DNA of 64,000 bases, from positions 54,244 through 118,243 of the forward strand of contig JAOPGA020000144.1 of NCBI GenBank assembly GCA_026419775.2, given 5' to 3'. Both the position numbers and the translations under genes were made by a program. Shown one piece after another: positions 28,728-39,407 of the stretch (its first letter is position 1; each line of letters begins with the position of its first letter). Source of the stretch: Acrasis kona (lineage: Eukaryota; Heterolobosea; Eutetramitea; Acrasida; Acrasidae). The notes below the pieces were generated by a model, which was not told where the DNA came from, ran no database searches, and worked only from the letters and a program-made list of their open reading frames with translations.

Positions 28728-31076
28728 TTAATTATTTTTTAATCCCATCATTGTGGCCAATAATTCCTCTGATGCCTTATCTTGTCTCTTCACCTTTAAT
28801 CCTTCATTGAATTGATCAACCACAACCTTTCTATCCTCCTCGCTCATGTCAAACACACCTTGCTTCTCCAACATTTCCTTCACTGCGGTGTCAACTTGTT
28901 CTTGACTCGGCTCGGGTGTATAAACCCTTCCGACCGTCTTATCGAACAAATCCCTCCTGTCTTGTTCGCTCATGTTCCTCGTCATGTCATGCACGGTGGA
29001 AACCAAATTAGGTAAATCCTTTTGTATGATGTTCATGCTAATTTGGTCCTGACTTTCCTGATACAATTTACTCAACCTTGCGAAATTTGGATTGGATCTA
29101 AATTCTTCATCCACCATTCGATCCAATCCATATTCATATTGGTCAACCGTGATTCCGTTTTCGACCAAATCAGGGAATTTCTCCTTGAAGAATTGTTCCT
29201 TCTCCGATTCATATAGCTCTTGAATGGAGGGACTTATGAAATCATCCAAGTGATTCGATTGTAAATTATCCGGTTGACCAACCTGATTTTCATCATCGAA
29301 CGTGAATCCCATCCTCTCCCACTGTTCCATCATCAGCTCGCTCTCCATCTGTCTCGCTTCCTTTTCGATCTGATTTGATTTTGATGGATCTCTCAATCGG
29401 TCGCCGTACTCCTTTGTCATGTTTTCTATAATGTCCATGTGACCTTTTTGTTGTAAAACTTCATAAACGCGAGTGAATCGTTCCGCATCTCTTCCTTTTA
29501 ATTTTGTAATGTCGTCAACTGGTTTTCGCAAAATTTTCGAAGCCAGCTCTGAATAAGCCAATCGTCTATAATCAGCGATTTGTTGTTGTATTTTTTGATC
29601 TTTTGATTTTTGTGATTCTTTTTGTAAATGTTCCATTTCCTCTTTTGGCATGTCGAATTTATTTTGTAATTGTTGAAAACGTCTTCTGACGGCTGCGTTC
29701 GGATACTTTCGTTTTAATTCTTCGGATTCCTCTTCGGCGTCGTGTTGTAAGGTGTTGAAGGAGTGTATGAGTTCGACGGTGTCCGATGGCAAATTCATTA
29801 GATCCATTTGTTCCTTTTCGAGTTCTGCTGTGTGTTCGTCCTTTGGTATTAAAAGATTGGATACTGCGATGCTGCTGGCGCCTTCCTTGACACCTCTCAC
29901 TTTGAGTCGGTCGATCCTACCCGATGGTGTCATTCCGAACGAATGGAACAATTTCAACTCTGGCCAATATTCTTCCGGTGTAATGTCCTGAAAGTCTGCA
30001 TTCATGAGTCCGTTCAATAGTAACATTTTGTAATAGTCCTGTGCGGTTGCTTTGGATGTGGCCTTCTCGATCAATCTTCTTTTTTTTTCCATGACCTGTT
30101 TTACTTTTCTGACCTGAGGTGAGTCGTGATGAATTAAATTCCACATGGCCACCAGTTCGTTATCCAACTCTTGTTGTAGACAATATTGCTTGTCGGGATG
30201 TAATGGAAGTAAAAGTTTTAGGGCGGGTGGGAATCCTGTTTCGGCTATAAAGTTGGCGTAGGTCCTTACGAACTCATTGTTAATGTCGTAGCGCTTGGCC
30301 GTTTCGGAATTGTAGATGGGATCGGGTCCATGTATGGTGGGTGGTTCCAATTGTGAAGTTAATGTATCCAAGTTGCTTGCATTTTCCATTCCTTCCGTTA
30401 TCGAGTCTTCGAGAATTTTGTTCATTTGTTGTTTGTTCTTTTTGTTTCTTTTTTGTTGCATGAGTTCTTCGAAAGTGGTGTTGCGATCTTTTTGTGCTTT
30501 TAATCTCTTTTCTTCTAGATCCTTCTTTGCGTTTGATTGTTGATTTTGTTTCTCGAGTTTATCTTGTTGGAAGTAACCTAATGCATCAGGATCTAAAAAT
30601 GTTCTTGCGTTGTCACCGGCACGAGGGGGAGGCGATAATCGACCTCCAATGTTTCTGCCCGTTCGCAAAAAGTCATCTCCGTCCCTTATAATGTCTTCGA
30701 GGTCGACATCTTCGTCATCAGATTCGACATCATCTTTGATTTCTTCATAAATTTCTTTGTATTGAGGATGGAGCCATTTTTTCATGTACCCTAGTCCTTT
30801 TTTGTATTGAAATCCCTCATTTTTAAGAGCCTGTTTATCGCCAGATTGAAGCATTTGTAAATATTTTTTAAATGATTCGTTCTTTTCGTCATTTGAAAGT
30901 GGTTTAAATATAGTGGAGTTGAGTTTCGAGGGATCGAGCTCATTTTGTTGCGTTTGAGTTGCGTTTTTATTTTTTGATTGTCGTGCGTAGCATCTAATGG
31001 ACTTTGTTGTTAAATAAGCTATTGTACGACTCCGTGTAGCATATAAAGATGCAATATTGAATTGTGATAAATGCAT
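28728..31076 (-). CDS. Large coiled-coil protein with mitochondrial presequence, family unknown
   Basis: 782 residues from an ATG at 31076. The first 35 residues are basic, rich in Ser/Thr/Tyr/Arg and without acids (MHLSQFNIASLYATRSRT...), a clear mitochondrial-type presequence. The rest is highly charged and helical: an acidic patch (DDVESDDEDVDLEDI), Gln/Lys-rich coiled coils, and a more conserved-looking middle (LLPLHPDKQYCLQQELDNEL...EEYWPELKLFHSFG). I recognise no enzyme motif. A mitoribosome-associated or assembly protein is conceivable but unsupported. Confidence 0.65.
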   Translation of the reverse strand: MHLSQFNIASLYATRSRTIAYLTTKSIRCYARQSKNKNATQTQQNELDPSKLNSTIFKPLSNDEKNESFKKYLQMLQSGDKQALKNEGFQYKKGLGYMKKWLHPQYKEIYEEIKDDVESDDEDVDLEDIIRDGDDFLRTGRNIGGRLSPPPRAGDNARTFLDPDALGYFQQDKLEKQNQQSNAKKDLEEKRLKAQKDRNTTFEELMQQKRNKKNKQQMNKILEDSITEGMENASNLDTLTSQLEPPTIHGPDPIYNSETAKRYDINNEFVRTYANFIAETGFPPALKLLLPLHPDKQYCLQQELDNELVAMWNLIHHDSPQVRKVKQVMEKKRRLIEKATSKATAQDYYKMLLLNGLMNADFQDITPEEYWPELKLFHSFGMTPSGRIDRLKVRGVKEGASSIAVSNLLIPKDEHTAELEKEQMDLMNLPSDTVELIHSFNTLQHDAEEESEELKRKYPNAAVRRRFQQLQNKFDMPKEEMEHLQKESQKSKDQKIQQQIADYRRLAYSELASKILRKPVDDITKLKGRDAERFTRVYEVLQQKGHMDIIENMTKEYGDRLRDPSKSNQIEKEARQMESELMMEQWERMGFTFDDENQVGQPDNLQSNHLDDFISPSIQELYESEKEQFFKEKFPDLVENGITVDQYEYGLDRMVDEEFRSNPNFARLSKLYQESQDQISMNIIQKDLPNLVSTVHDMTRNMSEQDRRDLFDKTVGRVYTPEPSQEQVDTAVKEMLEKQGVFDMSEEDRKVVVDQFNEGLKVKRQDKASEELLATMMGLKNN

Positions 31077-31158
31077 TTCACACCTGTATTTGAAGTTGAC
31101 CGGACAATACAAAAAAGCAAAGACAAGTACAAATGCGAACTGCTTCGTAAAAGATTGT

Positions 31159-31483
31159 TTATATTATATTAAATGCAATACATAATTCTTGGAAAGAAAT
31201 CTGATTATCGTGGTTCACATCCACATAAATAATCGCCTCTGCTGCGAAACAATGGTCATTGCCATATCCTCCAATAGCATCTTTAATTGATCGGTGGTTC
31301 AAATAGCCCTTACCATCTTTATTGTTAATTGCTAAAGCGTTTCAAAATCGGCACTACGGCCATAGACCTACCAACAAAAGTGTGCTGTGGTAGCAAAGTA
31401 TCAATTTTGATCAAAGCTTCATTTAAAAAATTTTTACCAAGGAGCGTCTTAATACCTCTGATTTCGGTCTCTAGATAAGACAT
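31159..31483 (-). CDS. Small EF-hand protein (94 aa, two exons)
   Basis: Exon 31372-31483 and exon 31159-31331 join through a 40-nt phase-1 intron (GTAGGT...TTTAG). Splicing turns a dead-end frame into two EF-hand loops: a degenerate one (NKDGKGYLNHRS) and a near-canonical one (DVNHDNQISFQE, with D1, N3, D5, I8, E12). The protein starts MSYLETEIRG. It probably binds one calcium ion. Neither exon looks convincing unless spliced. Confidence 0.6.
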
Positions 31484-31569
31484 TTTCGTTAGAGTGGGGT
31501 TGATTGACTTTTGAACGGTCAATAGAGAAGCAGAGTGTATCAAAAGTATAAAGAAGAGCGGTATTTATT

Positions 31570-32548
31570 TTACTTGGATCTTGCTGCCAAGTAAGACTTG
31601 TAATAAAGTTCTACATTTTCAATAAAACCTTCTCTTCTTGGTTTCCAACCTAATTGGTCTACAGCTTTGAAATGATTAATGATAACTGTGGCCTCCCATG
31701 GCTCCACATCGCAGTCCTTTTTGTAAACAATCTTGTTTTTTGACTCATCCCAACCAACTTGCTTTGCAATTGCCACTCTCAAATCTTGATAACGGGGACT
31801 GTCATTTTGAAGTGCCAAGTTGTAAAGTTGATTCGAAAGATTTGGTTTCCTAGCAAGCAAAGTATAAGCATCACCCAAATCATCAACATGTACCCAGGAC
31901 CACCTCTTATCGGGACTTCCATCGATGATTAGGTCAGCATTTTTATCAATGTCAGCGAACTTGTGGAAAATGTTTCCTCCGTGAGTTCCAAAAACAAATC
32001 CGGGCCTCACCACAATAGTTCTGAGGTTTGATTCGCTCGATTTACCAGTCATTAATACTTTGTTTTCGAATTGTTCCCTCTTGGTCATGGACTCGACGAA
32101 TGGTTTGGGTCGTGTGGTCTCGTCTACCGGCTATAAATCGTAAGATATTGCAAAAGTGGATGCTTACTGTGTTTCTTGCTCTACCATAGGTCATGATGCC
32201 ACTTGTATAAATGTATAAAGGCTTGTAAATGTCAATCTTAGGACCATCCTGTGTTTTGTTTCTCTCCTTTCCTGCTTCCTCTGCTGCATTTAGGAACGTG
32301 TTTACTGCCTCACCAGATTCATAACCAACAGCGTCTACAATGATACTGCACTGTTTCAAAATGTCCTTGTATTCATCGACTTGATCGACACTCGCAACTA
32401 CTGGTATGATTTCGTCCTTAAGGAGTTTGTTCGCTTTGGCCTGGTTTCTTAAGAGTCCATAGACTTTGTATCCAGCTCTTCTAAACGCACGTGCAACTCC
32501 ATTACCAATGTAACCTGTAGCACCACTCACAAATACACTTGATGACAT
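31570..32548 (-). CDS. NAD(P)-dependent epimerase/dehydratase family protein
   Basis: Exons 32168-32548 and 31570-32130 join through a 37-nt phase-0 intron to give 313 residues. Extended-SDR cofactor motif GATGYIG at residues 9-15, NAD-binding strand (YKVYGLLR), the catalytic area around YTSG...TYGRARNT, and typical downstream blocks (IVVRPGFVFG, WSWVHVDDLGDAYTL). Such enzymes act on nucleotide sugars, flavonoid-like or other NAD(P) substrates, so the reaction is open. Cytosolic, no signal peptide. Confidence 0.8.
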
Positions 32549-32910
32549 TTTGTTCTTTTTTGAAGTATACAGGAAGCGAAATATTCTGATTTATAGTTGC
32601 TCGGAGCGGAGACGATCAAACTCCGAAATTTAAAAATACAGCGCGGAGTCTCACGATTACTACGAGAGTCCACTGGGACAGTTCATAATTATTTGTAACC
32701 AACCAATTCGTAACTTGGTGCATTACTTTATAATAATCAGCTAGCTAGTCTTGAAGGCAAGTATTAGAATAGAGGAACCAAAGAATCACTACACAATTAT
32801 TTCTTTTTATAAGAATTAACGAACAAGTAAATTTCAACAACAATCTGAATCGTTTTACAAACTCAACAACACCCTTCATCCCACATACTCCGAAAGTAAA
32901 CATAGAGAAG
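32549..32910. other. Intergenic stretch
   Basis: Upstream of the epimerase gene. From about 32785 the plus frame of the next ORF is open and Asn-rich but has no ATG before 32911. No other feature seen. Confidence 0.35.
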
Positions 32911-33087
32911 ATGATCGAGGATAAGATATCCGAAAGAACTGCTCCGATTGAGAAATCAATCATGAATCTTGAGAAGGTGGTTGACGAACACAAGAGGAAC
33001 ACCGAATCAAAATTCGACATAATCATTAATAAATTGGACGAATTAAACGGTGAGGCCCCCAAGAAAAAACAAAAACACAGCAAGTAA
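32911..33087 (+). CDS. Small coiled-coil protein (58 aa)
   Basis: ATG at 32911, charged heptad-like sequence (ISERTAPIEKSIMNLEKVVDEH) and a basic tail (PKKKQKHSK) to a TAA at 33085. A coiled-coil ORF of similar style at 43987-44181 is followed by the same 72-bp repeat that follows this one. The pair may be remnants of one repeated locus. Confidence 0.4.
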   Translation: MIEDKISERTAPIEKSIMNLEKVVDEHKRNTESKFDIIINKLDELNGEAPKKKQKHSK

Positions 33088-33196
33088 AGTAAAAAAGAGA
33101 ATATGGAAGATCTTCCATTAAACCTCTTTATGTATATAATAAATTCCCCCTTTTTTTTTTTATAAGAATTAATTCTAAATAAAATATGGCTTCCTA

Positions 33197-33268
33197 AGGC
33201 CAATAAGACTGTTCAAGAACTTCGTGGAGTTATTGCTTCACATAAATAAAAGCAAATTGACATTTAAA
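33197..33268 (+). repeat. 72-bp dispersed repeat, copy 1
   Basis: Starts AGGCCAATAAGACTGTTCAA and ends in AAATAAAAGC...CATTTAAA. It differs by only a few bases from 44256-44327. It encodes the end of a coiled-coil peptide (NKTVQEL) with the stop in AATAAA. Confidence 0.8.
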
Positions 33269-33361
33269 TTAATTACGCAAACACTTTGATGATGAGAGTT
33301 GATTTTGAAGAGATTGTTGAGCAACTTCAGAGTCTGATTACTGATAAGGAGAGCAAACCAT

Positions 33362-33481
33362 ATGTACATTCATTTTGATGATGAGGATAAAGATTTGACA
33401 AGACCTTTATATCCAGGAAGCAAAATTACACTTTATACAGCGATTACAATTCTTATTGCATTGATTGTCACTTCCTTTTAA
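33362..33481 (+). pseudogene. Possible CACTA/Tnp2-like transposase N-terminal remnant
   Basis: A 39-residue plus ORF with DEDKDLTRPLYPGSKITLY followed by a hydrophobic helix. The acidic lead-in, then P-L-Y-x-G-S-x-I/L-T and a hydrophobic helix, is the typical start of the conserved region in CACTA-type transposases. Only this short piece survives. Confidence 0.35.
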
Positions 33482-33772
33482 CAATACTGCAAACTGTGTG
33501 TAAGGTTTTATTTTACAATTATTTACATAAAGTGTTCACACGAGTAAGTCATCTCCGATTACAATGTTGGGTTTCGCGGGCCTGGCAGAAGCAACGTCTA
33601 GTATTCGAGCTTCGATGGCTTCCTGATGCTCCTTCTGCTAGATTTCGGAGTTAGGGGAGTGGAAGGTCTTTGCTCCTTCTTGATGTCTTTCTCGTCTTCC
33701 GTCAGGGATCCAGCGCCTCCTCGTGCTCATCCTTCTATTATTACTACTAATTACTATTATGAAATTCTTGAA
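33482..33772. other. Intergenic stretch in the repeat-rich zone
   Basis: No convincing ORF or repeat recognised. Confidence 0.3.
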
Positions 33773-34160
33773 TCACGGATCAAAATCCTGCTTCTTGATA
33801 TTCAAGAAAGAAAGTACAATATCAATTGATAATCGCTCGCTCATAAAATAGACAAACCCTCCTTGCACTTGTCGAGGGTGACATATTCCAGCATTAACCA
33901 AATCAATCTCGCAATCTTGTGGGTTTTGAACCATATATTGCGAATTCTTTCGAAACAAATGAAAGTACATCATTATTCTAATGCCATTGATGGTGTGGTC
34001 GTCGTACATTCTATTGTCGTTAGCCCTCTCCAAGATTTTTTCAACGCTAGAGTCTTTTATTTGATTGTAGGACTCAGTTACGGCTACAAGTTCGTCTGTT
34101 AACGTGTAAGTGCGGTTTAGTCCTTTATACTGGGAGATCGGATCGTTGTGAACTCGATAT
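33773..34160 (-). pseudogene. Open frame of unknown gene without start
   Basis: The minus frame ending at 33773 is open for about 125 codons, upstream of the annotated ATG to a stop near 34160 (YRVHNDPISQYKGLNRTYTL...), with a protein-like composition. A possible splice acceptor (TTTTGCATTGTCTTGCAG) lies just before it. Upstream minus ORFs at 34173-34554 are frameshifted relative to each other. Probably exons of a decayed gene. No family is recognised. Confidence 0.3.
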
Positions 34161-34172
34161 TTCCATTAAGAA

Positions 34173-34554
34173 TTATAAGTCTGCAAGACAATGCAAAAAA
34201 ATTAACGAAATGTCCGAATTATCGTCAGTTTTTGTTCGAAGTTGCGTTGTGAAGGCAGCAATGTATCTTGTTTTAGATTTATCATTGAATCTATTCTTTG
34301 TCGCGATTGAAACGAAATCTTCTTTGTTGTCATTCTTCGCCAACAAATCAAGTTGGTTACGTATTTCAGCACCGCTGTTGGAAAGTGTTATTATGCACTC
34401 TTTGTGCCGAGGATAACAAGGTTTCACAAATCATCGCATTGTTGCTATCGGACAAACCACAGGCCAACCATGGCAACTCTTCGGAATTTATTGAACGTTT
34501 AGACGACAAAAGATACATAAACTTCTTGTGTACAACAGCTCTATGCTTCTTCAT
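34173..34554 (-). pseudogene. Frameshifted remnant of an unknown gene
   Basis: Two overlapping minus ORFs appear to be pieces of one coding sequence, broken by a frame change near 34415 with no intron signal between them. No recognised domain. Confidence 0.25.
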
Positions 34555-34703
34555 AGGTAGGGCGTGCTTAAATTTGTATTTTCATATGCGTATTCAAGTC
34601 TTTTTTTCTTCCGTTAGCTAATAAACTTGACATCCATAACCTTTTTGATCCATACACATCATGAGTATTGTATTTCATCTGCTCATTACAATCGGACTAA
34701 ATC

Positions 34704-34952
34704 ATGAGGCAAACAAACAGTGTGCTTCACAAAGAATATTTGAACTTGTTAGATGAAGCTGACGACGCAAGAAGAGTTTCTGATAGGGCTCCCACCAAAA
34801 CGTTCCGGAAGAGTTCCGGTGCGGGATTGAACTGTTCAGAAGTTATCAAAATTTTGGTCCGCAATCAACCAACAAAACAAAATTCTAATGGAAGTATGCC
34901 GGAATGTTTTGGAAAAGTAATTGATGACAGAAAGAAGGCAGCGGAGTACTAA
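34704..34952 (+). CDS. Small ORF upstream of the hAT transposase
   Basis: 82 codons, charged, overlapping the start of the hAT reading frame in another frame. It may be an accessory ORF or a frameshifted 5' part of the transposon gene. No recognised domain. Confidence 0.3.
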   Translation: MRQTNSVLHKEYLNLLDEADDARRVSDRAPTKTFRKSSGAGLNCSEVIKILVRNQPTKQNSNGSMPECFGKVIDDRKKAAEY

Positions 34953-36878
34953 ACAACCTGTCACCTCGAACATTTTGTCTGAAGAAAGAGGAAACAAGCG
35001 AAGAAGAACTGATTGTGACGCACCCATCTCACAAGTGCTATTTACACAAGAACATTCACAAAGCACGGATCAAAATGCACGAGATTTAGAGGTTAATGGT
35101 GATGATTTTGACCTACATTCGGAACCAGATACAACAGAATCAGAGGCCATTGTGGAAGCATCTTCTGAATCGGACGCTACGGTCGCAAAAATTCAAAAGA
35201 GAAGGAAAACCAGGAGCCCAGTGTGGAATTATTTCNAAAAAGTATATTCCAACAATAATTTATTAACTGCTGGTGTTTGCCAAANTTGCAAGGAGAGGAT
35301 AGAGTGTATCCAAGGTACAAACAAATTGAGCGCACATCTTCAATCCCGCCACAAAGAACAATGGGCCGAAAATAAGAAGAAGAACACAAAAAATACCAGC
35401 ACTCCAGAAATGACAGAAGAAGAAGCTGAGAAATGGTTTCAGTCCAGGGTGACACGGTGGATAGTTTCATCACACAATCCATTTACAGTTGTTGATAAGC
35501 CTGAATTTAAGGAAATGTTTGAGGCATATGCACGCGCTAAATGTCCTCCTATTCATGGTTCTGCTACCCAACGTGCACGAGTTGATGACTACTACAGCGA
35601 AATGGTCAAAACTCTCAAAAATACATTAAAACAAACCTGCCGTTGCGCCTCCTTATCATTAGATTGTTGGACGAGTGAGTCAAAAAAGGCCTATATTGCA
35701 ATCATCATCCACTGGGTCACAGAGCAGTTTGAGCGTAGGGAAGAGGCCCTTGATATAGTTGAGCTAGATTGTAAGCACACTGGTGATGAGTTGGCAAATT
35801 GTGTTCAGAAGGTTGTTACTGAATACAATGTTGCTGACAAAATTATATGCATCACAGGCGATAATGCCTCCAATAATGGGACTTTGGTACAGTCATTGTA
35901 CAATAACCTTGAATCTGATTTCTTTGGAGAGGTACCTTACTTTAGAGGGAAAGAGAGCTTCTCAAACTGCGTTGCACACGTCATCAATTTGATTGTTGGA
36001 GATATACTTGCTGTTCGCACCGTTTCGATTAAAAAACTAAGGAAGGTTGCGAAATACGTATCTTGGAATGACGAAAGAAGGCGTGAGTGGACCAAATTAT
36101 GGGTGGATCAAGCCAGCAGTTTTATTGAGAAAGACGTCAAAACGAGGTGGAATTCAGTGTACCGCATGATTATGGATGGATTAAAGTGTAAAACAGTGTT
36201 TGACCATATGTTCGGATTGAAAATAACGTAAGCAATTGCTCTCTTTCAGCTACAGAGTGGAAGGAACTCAAGATGTTGTCGCAGGCATTAGAGATTTTTG
36301 ACGTAGCGACAAGAGAAGTATCTTACGAGGACAACAACATTATAGATGGAGTTAGAGTGTACAGAACTCTTCGCATTATTTTTAATGATGTAGATCGCAT
36401 CAGGTCAGGACATCGCAGCGGAATCATCTGGAAGCCTCTACTTACATTGAGCAAGGAAGTCATAGATGTGCTGTATGAGGGGAAGGATAAATTTGACAAG
36501 TACTTTAAGAAGGCATCAGACTCTAAAATTTATCAAATCACATCTCTTCTCAACCCTACAACAAGGAAGTTATGGCTTCACCAGACGAATTCTAAAGAAA
36601 TCGTCGAACAAGTTTTATCAGAACTTAAAACTGATATCTGCCCCCGTTACTCAACACTTTCAGATGAGCTAGTACATGATAGCACCAACTTGATGGACTT
36701 GATTTTAAATGGTTATGATCAAGTAGATGGCGGACAAGTTCCTGATGACGTTGATAGATATCTTGATGGAGCATCAACACGCATCAAAAACAGCAGCAGT
36801 TTCAAGATCCTTGATTGGTGGAAGGCGAACAAAGGAGAATACCCAACAGCAAGTACTTTTATTGAAGACTCTGTATAG
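34924..36878 (+). mobile_element. hAT-superfamily transposase, BED finger type, degraded
   Basis: ORF 34924-36231 has an acidic N-terminus, a BED-type zinc finger (SPVWNYF, CxxCKERI, NKLSAHLQSRH) and the hAT catalytic core (SLDCWTSE with the first Asp, ITGDNASNN with the second, FSNCVAHVINLIV). ORF 36273-36878 continues with the helical insertion and the C-terminal dimerisation region (DVDRYL...WWKANKGEYPTAS). The two ORFs are out of frame: the GTAAGC...TTTCAG gap of 22 nt does not restore phase. The final part of the dimerisation domain is missing at 36878, where a Mutator-like element begins. Ambiguous bases lie at 35236 and 35285. Confidence 0.75.
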
Positions 36879-36879
36879 T

Positions 36880-37862
36880 TGTTTGTATTGTACAAGCCGT
36901 ACGCTGATGGTCTATTGACACAGGTCCAATGCCTCCAAATGGGAAGATAATATGTGGCAAAGTACTCCCAGAACAATGATTCCTCACTAACAACCTCCTT
37001 GAGCTTTTCACAATATTGTTGGAACTTTGCCTCAGTGGTGCAACCGTACATGGTTATCATGTATGCACGAACAATTGGTTGCTGTTTAGCACTAACTTTC
37101 TCCAAGATGTTTTCATTCCAAGCCTTGATAAGGTGAAACTTACATAAAATGCAAAACAGACCTTTCATTTAAGTTAATATCAGAATGTACAAACATACCT
37201 AAAAGGGTGCATGCTTTCTTCTCAGCTTCATCATTGTCAATCATAACCATAGGTGCCCATTGTGGCGACACTCCTGGAATGTCTCGAATTCTTTGTAACA
37301 ATGTTTTGTAAAATGCAACATAATGATCGGAGGTTGCTGAGTCATACAAACACACACCAACAATACCTCCTTGGATGGATTGTGTAACATATATGAAAAC
37401 AAGAACAGGGTAACGTAGTTTATTACTTTTAAACCATGAGTCACTGCCAATGACCTCAACGTTTAGACGTGCTCCATCTTGTAAAAATTCTTTTTGAAAA
37501 ATTACAAGACAAAGATGGTTGGCCCTCTGTTCACCCCAGTTTTCTGGTGTTACTACGTGCTCACCATGCCTATTGATAAGCTTAACAGCATTTAAAAGCC
37601 CTTTTATGGTGCCGACATCATCAAAGTCTCTAATTAATTTCCTCAGATGTTTGAGCTTGTTGGCTACTTGTGCCTTGGTTAATTTGAAGGCTGAATGACC
37701 AAGAGGTGAGTGCAACTTCTCTCTTAATTCATCAATATCTCTAGACACAGTTAAAGGGGTAGCAGTTTGTGAATATGCCTTTTCTTCTAATAATGCCTGA
37801 ACACGGAAGTCAAGTAGAAAGTCTGGAAATACCTTAGTTGGGTCAGGGTGGTCTCCTATATG
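36880..37862 (-). mobile_element. Mutator-like (MULE) transposase remnant
   Basis: On the minus strand, a frame open from a splice-acceptor-like site at 37862 runs to 37199, then a 37-nt phase-1 intron (37162-37198) leads into the next exon. It encodes GSDSWFKSNKLRYPVLVFIYV...GGIVGVCLYD (MULE strand and first Asp area), MIDNDEAEKKAC (second Asp), CKFHLIKAW (C/H motif) and NTNNYTES. The reading frame then runs into antisense hAT sequence, so the 3' end was cut off at the hAT border. Non-functional as seen. Confidence 0.6.
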
Positions 37863-38173
37863 TATGTTAGTATTATAAAAGCTTGAATTATTAAAATAAA
37901 CACTTGACCATTGGTAATTTTCTTTAACTAAGGGTTTGATTATTTAATTAAAAGTTTTATGTCCAACCAGAGCTTTTTTAGCCAACTACAACTTTTTTGT
38001 CCAGTCAAAATTACTTTGGTCAAACTTGGTTATTAAAGTCATGGCTGAACAGAAAGGTTATGTCCAAACAAAATGATCGTTAATAACTATTTTGGTTATA
38101 GCCAACCCTCATTGTCTTATTTAATGACAAGTACAATTTACAAAGAAAGAACACTTTCAAATGTATTAAACAC
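37863..38173. other. AT-rich spacer in the transposon zone
   Basis: No ORF; probably the 5' flank of the MULE remnant. Confidence 0.3.
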
Positions 38174-38533
38174 ATGATGGATGTCAGTCTTATATATATT
38201 AAATGTGACCTAAAAATTAATGGGAAAAATGCCTTCAAACATTTAAAGAAACATGAGGAGTTGAAGACAATTATATATAATACAGATTTATTTGACTTTA
38301 AACATTTATGGGAGAAAAAGGAATCAAATACATTAATGGGCCCTATTTCACCTTCTAACATTAATTATGGAAGTGAGGAATTACATGCCAATTTAAATGA
38401 CAACATATTGAACCAATATCTAACACTTCCTCCTAATAATGACATTACTAATACACTATGCTATACACCAGAAAAGCCAGTACAAGAAGTTTCATTTTTA
38501 ATTGAATTTAATAATCATCTTTTGATTGTGTAG
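38174..38533 (+). CDS. Hypothetical ORF in the transposon zone
   Basis: 119 codons with an ATG, charged N-terminal half (KKHEELKTIIYNTDLFDFKH) and Asn/Pro-rich C-terminal half. It lies between the MULE remnant and the TIR element at 38775. No domain is recognised. Confidence 0.3.
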   Translation: MMDVSLIYIKCDLKINGKNAFKHLKKHEELKTIIYNTDLFDFKHLWEKKESNTLMGPISPSNINYGSEELHANLNDNILNQYLTLPPNNDITNTLCYTPEKPVQEVSFLIEFNNHLLIV

Positions 38534-38617
38534 TTTACATTTTACAATTCCTTTGATTACAATAAGATCTATTGGTTAAATTAGACTTGAAAAGAAAATT
38601 TTCAAAAATGTTTCAGG

Positions 38618-38706
38618 ATGCCTCTTCCTTTGTGAACTCAGAGTGGGGGTAACCTGTTATATAGTATATTAGAATGCCTCTTCCTTTGTGAACTCAGAGT
38701 GAGGGT
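38618..38706 (+). repeat. Tandem duplication, 33-bp unit
   Basis: ATGCCTCTTCCTTTGTGAAC...GAGTGGGGGT at 38618-38650 and again (one change) at 38674-38706, 56 bp apart, just left of the TIR at 38775. Confidence 0.8.
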
Positions 38707-38810
38707 GGCTTAAAGTATATACAAGCTTATCCTGATAAATGGGAATGTAGCTTTTGAATTATCTGGCAGCATGGGGGGAGCGGCAGGTATCATTTTTACC
38801 CACCCCCCCT

Positions 38811-39407
38811 TGTGGGGAACGTCGCTTTTGGCAGACTGTTAAGGGATGCTACGTACATTGGCTATGGTCTTGTGAGCGTGTTGCAAAAATTCTCTGTCAA
38901 ACTGAGGACNAGCTAAATTATTTCATGAAGAACTGTCAAGCAATGCCAACAGCCTTAAGTTCTACTGCAGAAGTGGTTACATGGTTCAAAGTAATTGAAG
39001 CAAAATACCTTGGTTCAAAGGCATGGGTTGATTGGTGGTTACTTAACGCAGAAAGTCTTCATGTAAAAATGCTTGTACGCTGCTGCTCCGAGAATGTTAA
39101 GTTTAATGAGCTCCCTCGTGATACAAATGCCGCTGAGTCAATTCACAACCAATATCGCAGGATTTTAAATGTAAATATTCAAATAGAGCTTGGTGATATG
39201 TTTGATGAGGACCGCCTGTTCTACGGTTATTTCTTTGCATCTTCAACAAATGTCAGAACAACTTACCGTAATAGAACGGAGGCGAAGCGTATAGCAGACG
39301 CCAAACGAAGAAGGGAGAAACGGTATCACAATGATGGTAGAGCACCGGATACAATAAAGCAAATCCTCCAGCTGCCTGAAAATGAAAAGCAACTTGCGTT
39401 GCTCTAA
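38811..39407 (+). CDS. Transposon protein, C-terminal part of a transposase-like gene
   Basis: The plus frame is open from the left TIR to 39407. It has a Trp-rich helical segment (AWVDWW) and LPRDTNAAESIHNQYRR, similar in kind to the T-N-x-x-E-S block of MULE and related transposases, followed by a basic tail. The N-terminal catalytic part is not visible. An ambiguous base at 38910 creates an unknown codon. Confidence 0.45.
   Translation, partial: CGERRFWQTVKGCYVHWLWSCERVAKILCQTEDXLNYFMKNCQAMPTALSSTAEVVTWFKVIEAKYLGSKAWVDWWLLNAESLHVKMLVRCCSENVKFNELPRDTNAAESIHNQYRRILNVNIQIELGDMFDEDRLFYGYFFASSTNVRTTYRNRTEAKRIADAKRRREKRYHNDGRAPDTIKQILQLPENEKQLALL

Noticed and set aside
32745-33203. Minus-strand 152-codon ORF rich in Phe/Leu
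   Set aside because: It is opposite a charged coiled-coil ORF and looks like its complement; no domain.
33626-33829. Plus-strand 67-codon ORF in the repeat zone
   Set aside because: Low-complexity, no start context or domain, and it overlaps the end of a better minus frame.
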